The notes under the pieces: model-generated
What the model was told of the DNA's origin: nothing
The model's input: the letters and a program-made list of their open reading frames with translations, nothing else
Databases searched by the model: none
Shown: positions 1-6,599 of the stretch, one piece after another
Layout of the letters: each line of letters starts with the position of its first letter
Position numbering within the stretch: position 1 is the first letter of the stretch
Position numbers and translations under genes: made by a program
From: an uncultured Prevotella sp.
Lineage (GTDB): Bacteria; Bacteroidota; Bacteroidia; Bacteroidales; Bacteroidaceae
Assembly: GCA_900553285.1 (NCBI GenBank)
Contig: USCX01000073.1
Coordinates: forward strand, 1 to 6,792
Direction: 5' to 3'
DNA: 6,792 nucleotides

Positions 1-713
1 GCCATGCCGACTTGCAGGCCCATGGCGAGGGCCAGCTCACGGCCGGGGAACCATTTGACGATGACTTTCGAGACGGTGATGCCGGCTATCTCGCAGCCCA
101 CGCCGAAGATGGAGAACCCGAGCGAGGCCACGACCACCTGCATGTGCATGCCGAAAAGCTGGGCGTTTCCGAAGTCGCAGCGGAGGGCGTACCACTTGAT
201 GAGCGCACCGGCGACCATGAGGGCTGTGGACATGACGCCCGTGAAGCGGACGCCCATCTTGTCGAGAATGAGGCCGCCGAAAAAGAGCATCAGCAGCAAC
301 ACATTAATATATCCGTAGGCGCCGGAGAAGAAACCGTACTCGGTGCTCGTCCAGCTCTTGCCCTGCACGGTGCTGTCGACGATGCGCTCGACCACAAGCC
401 CCATGGCGGGCGCATCGACGGCCTCTTCGACCATCTGGAACTTCTGTCCGGATGTGATGTCGTCGGCCGAAAGACTGTTGGCCGTACCCGTCAGGGCTTC
501 GGCCTGGCGGACGCGGGCCACGAGCGTGTCGGCGGGCATCGATGTGCCGTCTGTGAAGTAAACGGTGCGCTCCGTCGAAGTCAGCAGGCTTTCGAGGGGC
601 GACATGACGTCGGTCATGAAGTAACCGCACATCATGGTGAACGACACGATGAACATGGCGGTCCATCTGGCCCATGCCTTGTCGCTCAGTTTTTTCTGCA
701 AGTATTCAGTCAT
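1..713 (-). CDS. MFS transporter, N-terminal part (runs off the left edge)
   Basis: Reading the minus strand from the ATG at 711-713 gives 237 uninterrupted codons with no stop before the window edge, so the C-terminal half is missing. The product is an inner-membrane carrier of the major facilitator superfamily. Membrane segment 1 lies at about residues 17-37, segment 2 at about 126-150 and segment 3 at about 158-177, with more hydrophobic stretches after 190. The segment 2-3 loop carries a motif-A-like GLILDKMGVRFTG (residues 147-159). A WFPGRELALAMG stretch at 221-232 matches the segment 4-5 region of oxalate/formate- and nitrate-type carriers. Residues about 44-120 are a long polar insertion where most family members have a short loop. 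No substrate can be named. The gene starts 39 bases after the dpp5 stop, with no terminator or clear promoter between, so the two are probably co-transcribed. Codons ending in C are frequent, as expected for a real gene here. Confidence 0.88.
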   Translation of the reverse strand, partial: MTEYLQKKLSDKAWARWTAMFIVSFTMMCGYFMTDVMSPLESLLTSTERTVYFTDGTSMPADTLVARVRQAEALTGTANSLSADDITSGQKFQMVEEAVDAPAMGLVVERIVDSTVQGKSWTSTEYGFFSGAYGYINVLLLMLFFGGLILDKMGVRFTGVMSTALMVAGALIKWYALRCDFGNAQLFGMHMQVVVASLGFSIFGVGCEIAGITVSKVIVKWFPGRELALAMGLQVGM

Positions 714-752
714 GGATAAGTGAGGCTAAAAGGTTGTTACGTGGTGATGGGG

Positions 753-2933
753 TTATTTGTTCAGCCAGCGGTCTAACCAACGGAAGAAGGTGCGCTGCCA
801 GAGAATGCCGTTCTGCGGTTTCAGTACCCAGTGGTTCTCGTCGGGCAGGAGCAGGAGCTGGGCGGGAATGCCGCGCAGGCGGGCTGCGGTGAAGGCTGAT
901 TCGGCTTGCGTGTACTCGATGCGGAAGTCTTTCTGTCCGTGGATGCAGAGGATGGGGGCATCCCATTTGTCGACGTAGAGGTGGGGCGAGGTCTCAAAGA
1001 CTTTGGCCATCTTGCCTTGTCCGTCTTTTATCCAGGGTGCTCGCCCCATGTCCCAGTTCGGGAACCAGAGTTCCTCGGTTTCGACATACTGTTGCTGCGT
1101 GTTGTAGATGCCGTCGTGGGCAATGAAGCATTTGAAACGCTTGTTGTGGTTTCCGGCCAGCCAGTAGACGCTGTAACCACCGAAGCTGGCGCCCACGCAT
1201 CCCAAACGCTCCTTGTCGACATAGGGTTCGGTGCAGAGGTCGTCGATGGCGGAGAGGTAGTCTTTCATACACTGTCCGGAGTAGTCGCCGCTGATTTGTT
1301 CCAGCCATTCCATGCCGTAGCCGGGGAGGCCGCGGCGGTTGGGGGCGATGATGATATAGCCGTGGGCCGCCATGATCTGGAAGTTCCAGCGGACGCTCCA
1401 AAACTGGCTGACAGGCGACTGCGGGCCGCCTTCGCAGTAGAGAAGGGCGGGGTATTTCTTGGCGGGGTCGAAGTGTGGCGGATAGATGACCCAGCATTGC
1501 TCTTCTTTGCCGTCGGTCGTCTTGACCCAGCGTTCTTTGACTTCGCCGGTGGTGAGCCGGTCGAAGAGGGCTTTGTTCTCGAAGGTGAGCTGTTCGGCGG
1601 TGAGGCCCTTTTTCCCGATGTCCATGCGGAACACTTCGGTCGGGTAGCTCATGCTTTGGCGCGTGGCGATGAGCGACTTTCCGTCAGCCGTCAGTTCGAC
1701 CAGTGCGTAGTCACACACCTCGTCAGTCAGTGCCTTGACGGCGCCGGAGAGGTCAGTGCGGTAGATTTGCGTTTTGCCGTGCCAGACGCCGGTGAAGTAG
1801 AGCGTCCGGCTGTCCCGCGCCCAGAGGAACTGGTTGACGCCGCTCTCGAATTGTTCTGTCACGTAGCGCTTTTCGCCGGTGGCCAGGTTCAGGACGCAAA
1901 GCCGGGTGCGGTCGCTTTCGTAACCGTCGCGCTCCATGCTGCTCCAAGCGATGTATTTGCCGTCGGGCGAGAAGCTCGGGTTCTGGTCATAGCCAAGGTT
2001 GAGGTCGCGACCGTCCTTCGTGTTGTTCTGGTTGGCCAGCGAGCGGGTCGGGTCGGTGGGCTGCGGCTTGTAGTTGGCCGGCTTGCACAGGTTGCGTGAC
2101 GACTTGTTTGTCACGTCGTAGAGGAAGATGTCGCTGTCGGTGCTGGTCGCATAATCGCGGCCGGTTTTCTTGCGGCAGGTGTAGGCTATCGTTTTTGAGT
2201 CGGGGCTCCAAGCCAGTTGCTCGATGCCTCCGAACGGCAGCATGGGGCACTCGTAGGGCTCACCTTCCAGCATGTCCTGAGAAGAAGTGATGGCGTCCTC
2301 GCTGACAGCCGCGATGAAAGGGTGAGGGATGGAGGTGACGTAGTGGTCCCAGTGTTTATACATCAAATCGTTGATGACCATGCCTTGGGCCAGGGGCAAG
2401 TCTGCATCGTTATTCTGAATGGAAGCGTCGTAGGGCACTTCCTTGATCAGGATTACCTTTTTACCGTCGGGCGAGAACAGGTAGTCGGCAATGTCGCCGC
2501 TTTCGTTTGAAAGTTGGCGTCGTCCCGTGCCGTCGAGGTTCATCTCCCATATCTGGTTACTGCCGCTTCGGGCGCTGAGGTAGGCAATCTTCGTGCCTCC
2601 TTTGATGAATGTGGCGTTGGTCTCGTTGTCATCGGTGGTCGTGAGCAGCGTTTTCGATTTGTCGCTCAGGTTCATGAGGTAGAGGACGTGGTGTCCCTTG
2701 TTTTTTTCGACGCTGTAATAGGAGACGGAGAAGACGGCGTGTTTCCCGTCGGGAGACGTGGTGAATTTGCCGACACGCCCCATTTCCCACAGCAGCTCGG
2801 GGGTGAGAAGGTCAGAGGCAAGTTGTTTTTCTTGCGTCATCAGAGTCCGTTCGGATGGCGTCGTCGCCGTCGCTTCGGTGGCCAGATTGGGCGTCATGGC
2901 CATCATTGCTGAAAGCATAAGTGCGAAGTTCAT
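753..2933 (-). CDS. dpp5: Dipeptidyl-peptidase 5-like S9-family serine peptidase
   Basis: This 726-residue prolyl-oligopeptidase-family exopeptidase should remove dipeptides from peptide N-termini in the periplasm; Porphyromonas DPP5 prefers Ala or hydrophobic residues at the second position. Residues 1-20 are a hydrophobic, export-like leader without the usual basic start. Residues about 43-460 form a beta-propeller, marked by repeated SPDGK-type motifs near 60, 154, 243 and 322. The alpha/beta-hydrolase domain fills about 468-726. The catalytic triad is visible: Ser583 in GASFGG, Asp669 in HGQKD and His701 in DENHW. Recalled similarity to Porphyromonas gingivalis DPP5 is high, including DLMYKHWD, SMERDGYESD, QISGDY and the C-terminal RTFF.WLDRWL pattern. 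It is slightly longer than that protein (684 residues as I recall), through a longer N-terminal linker and an insertion near 282-315. An in-frame TAA two codons upstream excludes a longer start. The MFS gene follows 39 bases later. Confidence 0.93.
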   Translation of the reverse strand: MNFALMLSAMMAMTPNLATEATATTPSERTLMTQEKQLASDLLTPELLWEMGRVGKFTTSPDGKHAVFSVSYYSVEKNKGHHVLYLMNLSDKSKTLLTTTDDNETNATFIKGGTKIAYLSARSGSNQIWEMNLDGTGRRQLSNESGDIADYLFSPDGKKVILIKEVPYDASIQNNDADLPLAQGMVINDLMYKHWDHYVTSIPHPFIAAVSEDAITSSQDMLEGEPYECPMLPFGGIEQLAWSPDSKTIAYTCRKKTGRDYATSTDSDIFLYDVTNKSSRNLCKPANYKPQPTDPTRSLANQNNTKDGRDLNLGYDQNPSFSPDGKYIAWSSMERDGYESDRTRLCVLNLATGEKRYVTEQFESGVNQFLWARDSRTLYFTGVWHGKTQIYRTDLSGAVKALTDEVCDYALVELTADGKSLIATRQSMSYPTEVFRMDIGKKGLTAEQLTFENKALFDRLTTGEVKERWVKTTDGKEEQCWVIYPPHFDPAKKYPALLYCEGGPQSPVSQFWSVRWNFQIMAAHGYIIIAPNRRGLPGYGMEWLEQISGDYSGQCMKDYLSAIDDLCTEPYVDKERLGCVGASFGGYSVYWLAGNHNKRFKCFIAHDGIYNTQQQYVETEELWFPNWDMGRAPWIKDGQGKMAKVFETSPHLYVDKWDAPILCIHGQKDFRIEYTQAESAFTAARLRGIPAQLLLLPDENHWVLKPQNGILWQRTFFRWLDRWLNK

Positions 2934-2964
2934 GTTTTATGGTGTTCTTGGATTTGTGCGTAGC

Positions 2965-3023
2965 AAAAAAGCTAAGGCTGCGTGGCCCGCCCTTCCGGGT
3001 GGAACCGCGTTTCCTTAGCTTTT
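2965..3023 (-). terminator. Rho-independent terminator after yidC (long hairpin plus T tract)
   Basis: The hairpin begins 20 bases after the yidC stop. An 11-base-pair perfect outer stem pairs 3013-3023 with 2967-2977, and read on the minus strand it ends in a run of six T (2970-2965). The loop itself folds: 2987-2992 pairs with 2997-3002 (one mismatch on this strand) around a GGAA tetraloop, and a further imperfect stem links the two stems. It should end the pyrG-yidC transcript. The element is close to palindromic, with TTTTGTTT following it on the plus strand, so it could also act in the other direction. No plus-strand gene that would need it is visible here. Confidence 0.85.
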
Positions 3024-3043
3024 GTTTATGAGGGTTTATGGGG

Positions 3044-4897
3044 TCACTTCTTCCGTTGCCGTTTTTGTTCTTCGAGAAGTGCCTCCTGTTGCTTTTGAAG
3101 TGCTTCGAGGCGTGCGGCCAATCCGCTGGGCTTCTTGTTGGGATTGTTTTTGTTGGCCTCGTAGTTGGCTTCCAGTTTGGCCAGCAGTTTTTTGTCGTCG
3201 GTTGTTTTGCGCATGAACCACATGGCCAAAGCTCCCAGCAGCAACGAGATGAAGTAGTAGTAGTTTAGACCTGCCGAATACTTGTTGAACATGAAGAAGA
3301 AGAATACCGGCATGAGGTACATCATCCATTGCATGACCTTCATCTGGTCCGCTTGTTGCCCGACGAGCGTTTCGCGTTGCTGACGCATCGTGAAGTAGCT
3401 GTAAAGCAGGTTCGTGACGCAGAATAGCAGGCAGAAGAGGCTGATGTGGTTGCCGATGAGCGGCAGTTCTGTGGTCCAGTGAATGACGTCGTCGTATGTT
3501 GACAGGTCGTCGGCCCATAAGAGGCTTTGCTGGCGTAACTCGATGGCGTTCGGGACGAAGTTGAACATAGCCACCCAAACGGGCATCTGAATGAGCATCG
3601 GTAGGCAGCCTCCCATCGGGTTGACTCCGTACTGACTGTACATTGCCATGATCTCCTGTTGCTTCTTCATGGCGTCTTCCTGCTTGGGATATTTTTTGTT
3701 TATCTCTTCGATTTTTGGTTTCAGCACCCTCATCTTCGCACTGCTCATGAAACTTTTCCGACGGGGCACGTAGACAATGACGTGAAGCAGGAGCGTGATG
3801 AGTAGCAGCACGATGCCCATGGGCAATCCCAGCTGCGTGAGAAAGTCGAAGACGTAGATTGTAAAGTAGCGGTTTATCCACTTGAAGATCGGCCAGCCGA
3901 GATAAACGAGGTCTTCCAGTTCTAAGTCTTTTTGCCCCAGACTGTATTTATCCATGCTCTGCAACAAGCGATACTGGTTCGGTCCGAAGTAGAACTGGAA
4001 GTTTGTCGGTTGCTTGCCCGTGGGGTCGAAGAAAGTCGACATGGATGCGGTGTAATGTTTCAGGTAACCGCTGCCTTTTTCTTCCTGTACGCTTTTCAAC
4101 AGAGTCGGTTCGAGCGTTTGGTAGCCTATCATGATACTGCTGAAATACTGGTTCTTGAAGGCGACCCAGTCGACGTTCTGCGCTGGCACTTCTTCTTCCG
4201 TTTCGTACTCGCTCAGCTTTTCGGTTCCCTCGCCAGTGAGCTTGTAGGTCAGGGTGGAATACTGGTTTTCAAAGTCAAAGCCTTTTTCCTGCTGACGGAT
4301 ACGGTCGCTCCATATGATGTCGATTTTCTTGTTGTTGGCAGGGAAGTAGTTTTGCAGCCCGGCCGAAGAGATATTGAAGTCGACCATGTAGTTGTCCGCA
4401 AGGAGCTTATAGTCGAACGTGAGTCGCTGCCCTTTGTCAGACGTCAGCTGCATGGTGACGGTGGAGTCGCTGACATTGAGGGGAGTGAAGACGTAATCGT
4501 TCGTGTTGATGTTTTCCTGCTTCAGCGAGAGGTAGAAAGCCATGTTGGCGTCGGCCTCGGTGAAAAGGCGGACGGGCTTTTTCTGTTGGTCGAGATAGTC
4601 TTTGAGGGTTACTTCTGTGATGCGGCCGCCTCGCGTGTTGAGCGTTACTCTCACTTTGCTGTTTTCCAGCACGATGTGTTGGGGCGTTCCGTTTTTTGCG
4701 GCGTAGAAGAGGGCCGTGGTATCGGTCGCAGTGGGTGTATCCGACGTCGTGATGAGCGTGTCTATCGGCTGGTCTGCTGCCGGAACGGACTGTGCCATTT
4801 CCTGCATCGCCTGTTCGTTCTGACGGGTGGAGAAGAAAGAAAAGCCTATCAGCACGGCAGCAATCAGGATGATGCCCGTGACGGTGTTCTTATCCAT
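3044..4897 (-). CDS. yidC: Membrane protein insertase YidC
   Basis: This 617-residue protein (Oxa1/YidC/Alb3 family) inserts and folds inner-membrane proteins, alone or with SecYEG. The layout is that of a Gram-negative YidC: membrane segment 1 at about residues 6-22, a large periplasmic P1 domain at about 70-340, then the conserved insertase core with segments at about 352-377, 432-450, 484-504, 523-538 and 543-562. Arg390 (SSAKMRVLKPK) fits the conserved groove arginine that contacts substrates. The segment 3 signature GGCLPMLIQMPVW is at 429-441, and a lysine-rich cytoplasmic hairpin lies at about 391-415. Residues 563-617 form a basic, probably coiled-coil tail; with it the protein is longer than the 548-residue E. 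coli YidC. Similar basic tails in other bacteria help bind ribosomes. The ATG lies inside the end of pyrG, sharing eight bases, so translation is likely coupled. The stop is TGA, followed by a strong terminator. Confidence 0.97.
   Translation of the reverse strand: MDKNTVTGIILIAAVLIGFSFFSTRQNEQAMQEMAQSVPAADQPIDTLITTSDTPTATDTTALFYAAKNGTPQHIVLENSKVRVTLNTRGGRITEVTLKDYLDQQKKPVRLFTEADANMAFYLSLKQENINTNDYVFTPLNVSDSTVTMQLTSDKGQRLTFDYKLLADNYMVDFNISSAGLQNYFPANNKKIDIIWSDRIRQQEKGFDFENQYSTLTYKLTGEGTEKLSEYETEEEVPAQNVDWVAFKNQYFSSIMIGYQTLEPTLLKSVQEEKGSGYLKHYTASMSTFFDPTGKQPTNFQFYFGPNQYRLLQSMDKYSLGQKDLELEDLVYLGWPIFKWINRYFTIYVFDFLTQLGLPMGIVLLLITLLLHVIVYVPRRKSFMSSAKMRVLKPKIEEINKKYPKQEDAMKKQQEIMAMYSQYGVNPMGGCLPMLIQMPVWVAMFNFVPNAIELRQQSLLWADDLSTYDDVIHWTTELPLIGNHISLFCLLFCVTNLLYSYFTMRQQRETLVGQQADQMKVMQWMMYLMPVFFFFMFNKYSAGLNYYYFISLLLGALAMWFMRKTTDDKKLLAKLEANYEANKNNPNKKPSGLAARLEALQKQQEALLEEQKRQRKK
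4890..4897 (-). other. pyrG stop / yidC start overlap (ATGGATAA)
   Basis: Read on the minus strand, the eight bases contain the yidC ATG (4897-4895) and the pyrG TAA stop (4892-4890) in different frames. A ribosome ending pyrG is thus right at the yidC start, which suggests reinitiation and coupled expression. No clear Shine-Dalgarno sequence precedes the yidC ATG, as is usual in Bacteroidota. Confidence 0.85.
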
Positions 4898-6521
4898 TCT
4901 TGGCTGGGTTTGAAGTTTGGTTCTTTTGGTCTATGGCGGCCTTTACGAAGCTGAGGAAGAGGGGGTGAGGTTTCAACACGGTACTGCTGTATTCGGGATG
5001 GAACTGTGTGCCGATGTACCACGTGAGTGAAGGCACTTCGACTATTTCAACAAGGTCGCAGTCCGGATTGATGCCGACACATTGCATGCCGGCGCGTTCG
5101 AACTCCTCTTTATAATCGCTGTTGAACTCATAGCGGTGGCGGTGGCGTTCGCGGATGTGGTCCGCACCGTAGATGTCGCGGACTTTGCTGCCCGGGCGGA
5201 GCACGCAGTCGTAGGCCCCGAGGCGCATGGTGCCGCCCATGTTCGTGATGTTTTTCTGCTCTTCCATGATGTCGATGACGTTGTGTGTCGTCTTGCTGTC
5301 CATCTCCACACTGTTGGCGTCTTCATAGCCGAGGACGTTGCGGGCGTACTCGATGACCATCATTTGCATGCCGAGGCATATGCCGAATGTTGGCTTGTCG
5401 TGTTCGCGGCAGTATTGCGTCGCAATGATTTTGCCTTCGATTCCGCGTTGTCCGAATCCCGGGCAGATGATGACTCCTTGCATGTGCTCCAGTTGTTCGG
5501 CCACGTTCTCTCTCGTAAGTTTTTCGCTGTTGACGAAATGCGCCTTCACTTTGTAGTCGTTGTAAGTGCCGGCCTGAGAGAGGGATTCGAGGATACTTTT
5601 GTAGGCATCCTGCAAGTCGTATTTTCCCACGAGGGCGATGTCGACGACTTCGGTGGCACGGTGGCGGCGGTCGAGGAACGAACGCCAGGGACCGAGTCCC
5701 GGAGTTTCGCCGACAGGCATGTTGAGCTTACGCAGAATCGTCGCGTCGAGGTTTTGTTCCTGCATGCGCAGGGGCACTTCATAGATGGTAGGTTGGTCCA
5801 TGCTTTGGACGACGGCTTCCGGGTCGACGTTACAGAAATTGGCCACTTTCTTTTTCAACGACGACGAGAGGTCGTGTTCGGTGCGGAGCACGAGGATGTC
5901 GGGTTGGATGCCGAGGCTTTGCAGTTCCTTGACGGAGTGCTGTGTCGGTTTGGTCTTCAACTCTTTGGCGGCAGCAAGATAGGGAACATAAGTCAGGTGT
6001 ACGCAAATCGAGTCGCGGCCCAGTTCCCATTTGAGCTGGCGGATGGCTTCGAGGAAGGGCAGGCTCTCGATGTCGCCCACCGTTCCGCCTATTTCGGTGA
6101 TGACAAAGTCGTAATGGTATTTCTTTCCGAGATAGAGGATGTCGCGCTTGATTTCGTCGGTGATGTGCGGTATGACCTGGATGGTCTTGCCCAAATAGTC
6201 GCCACGACGTTCTTTTTCGATCACACTCTGGTAGATACGCCCTGTCGTGACGTTGTTGTTGCGTGTGGTCTGTATTCCTGTGAAGCGTTCGTAGTGGCCC
6301 AGATCCAAGTCGGTTTCTTGCCCGTCTTCTGTGACGTAGCACTCACCGTGTTCGTACGGATTGAGAGTCCCGGGGTCGATGTTGATGTAAGGGTCGAACT
6401 TCTGGATGGTGATGTTGTAGCCACGGGCTTGCAAAAGTTTACCGATGGACGACGCGATGATGCCCTTACCCAATGAAGAGGCCACGCCGCCCGTCACAAA
6501 GATGTATTTCGTTTCAGACAC
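4890..6521 (-). CDS. pyrG: CTP synthase (glutamine hydrolysing)
   Basis: This 543-residue cytosolic enzyme converts UTP, ATP and glutamine to CTP, the last step of de novo pyrimidine nucleotide synthesis (EC 6.3.4.2); E. coli PyrG has 545 residues. The N-terminal synthetase domain (about 1-270) has the nucleotide-binding SSLGKG loop at 15-20, Lys41, and the Mg-binding residues Asp71 (ETDLDLGHYERF) and Glu143 (EIGGTVGD). The C-terminal class I glutamine amidotransferase domain (about 293-530) has the nucleophile Cys382 in GICLGMQ and the His508/Glu510 pair in FHPE. The oxyanion loop reads CPGFGQRG (353-360), one residue shorter than PGGFGYRG of E. coli. I chose the GTG at 6521 because it places SETKYIFVTGG where the family begins and gives the normal length. 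An upstream in-frame GTG at 6665 would add 48 unconserved residues and lies upstream of the likely promoter. The gene heads a two-gene unit with yidC. Confidence 0.97.
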   Translation of the reverse strand: MSETKYIFVTGGVASSLGKGIIASSIGKLLQARGYNITIQKFDPYINIDPGTLNPYEHGECYVTEDGQETDLDLGHYERFTGIQTTRNNNVTTGRIYQSVIEKERRGDYLGKTIQVIPHITDEIKRDILYLGKKYHYDFVITEIGGTVGDIESLPFLEAIRQLKWELGRDSICVHLTYVPYLAAAKELKTKPTQHSVKELQSLGIQPDILVLRTEHDLSSSLKKKVANFCNVDPEAVVQSMDQPTIYEVPLRMQEQNLDATILRKLNMPVGETPGLGPWRSFLDRRHRATEVVDIALVGKYDLQDAYKSILESLSQAGTYNDYKVKAHFVNSEKLTRENVAEQLEHMQGVIICPGFGQRGIEGKIIATQYCREHDKPTFGICLGMQMMVIEYARNVLGYEDANSVEMDSKTTHNVIDIMEEQKNITNMGGTMRLGAYDCVLRPGSKVRDIYGADHIRERHRHRYEFNSDYKEEFERAGMQCVGINPDCDLVEIVEVPSLTWYIGTQFHPEYSSTVLKPHPLFLSFVKAAIDQKNQTSNPAKNG

Positions 6522-6560
6522 GGTGATAGAATTTTGTGTGACACGTTCTTTTTGATGGCG

Positions 6561-6592
6561 CAAAGATAAGGATAAACCTGCAAATGACGAAA
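6561..6592 (-). promoter_or_regulatory. Probable Bacteroidota-type promoter of pyrG-yidC
   Basis: On the minus strand TATCTTTG (6568-6561) is a perfect match to the Bacteroidota -7 consensus TAnnTTTG. At 20 bases upstream lies TTTC (6592-6589), an imperfect -33 element; two TTTG sequences nearby have less suitable spacing (12 and 25 bases). Transcription would start near 6553-6557, leaving a leader of roughly 30-35 bases before the GTG at 6521. That leader is A/T-rich just before the start and has no Shine-Dalgarno sequence. Confidence 0.6.
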
Positions 6593-6599
6593 TCAAATA

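Noticed and set aside
304..675. Minus-strand open frame of 123 codons at the left
   Set aside because: It is a frame-shifted, Arg/His-rich reading of the MFS gene, not a separate product.
12..719. Plus-strand open frame (235 codons) at the left edge
   Set aside because: It is a His/Gly/Asp-rich antisense reading of the MFS gene; the minus strand gives clear membrane segments and MFS motifs.
714..752. Possible terminator or promoter between dpp5 and the MFS gene
   Set aside because: The 39 bases contain no inverted repeat with a T tract and no TAnnTTTG box.
906..2099. Long plus-strand open frame (397 codons) opposite dpp5
   Set aside because: The minus-strand gene here has a complete catalytic triad and propeller motifs; the antisense translation resembles no family.
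3250..3265. Short tandem GTA repeat (agtagtagtag)
   Set aside because: It encodes the consecutive tyrosines of YidC (residues 546-548) and is explained by the protein sequence.
3932..4954. Plus-strand open frame (340 codons) opposite yidC and the pyrG end
   Set aside because: It spans the antisense of two real overlapping genes and has no motifs or start signals of its own.
5082..6476. Long plus-strand open frame (464 codons) opposite pyrG
   Set aside because: It is the antisense of a certain pyrG gene, kept open by its codon bias. The translation is Val/Phe/Asp-rich with no recognisable domain.
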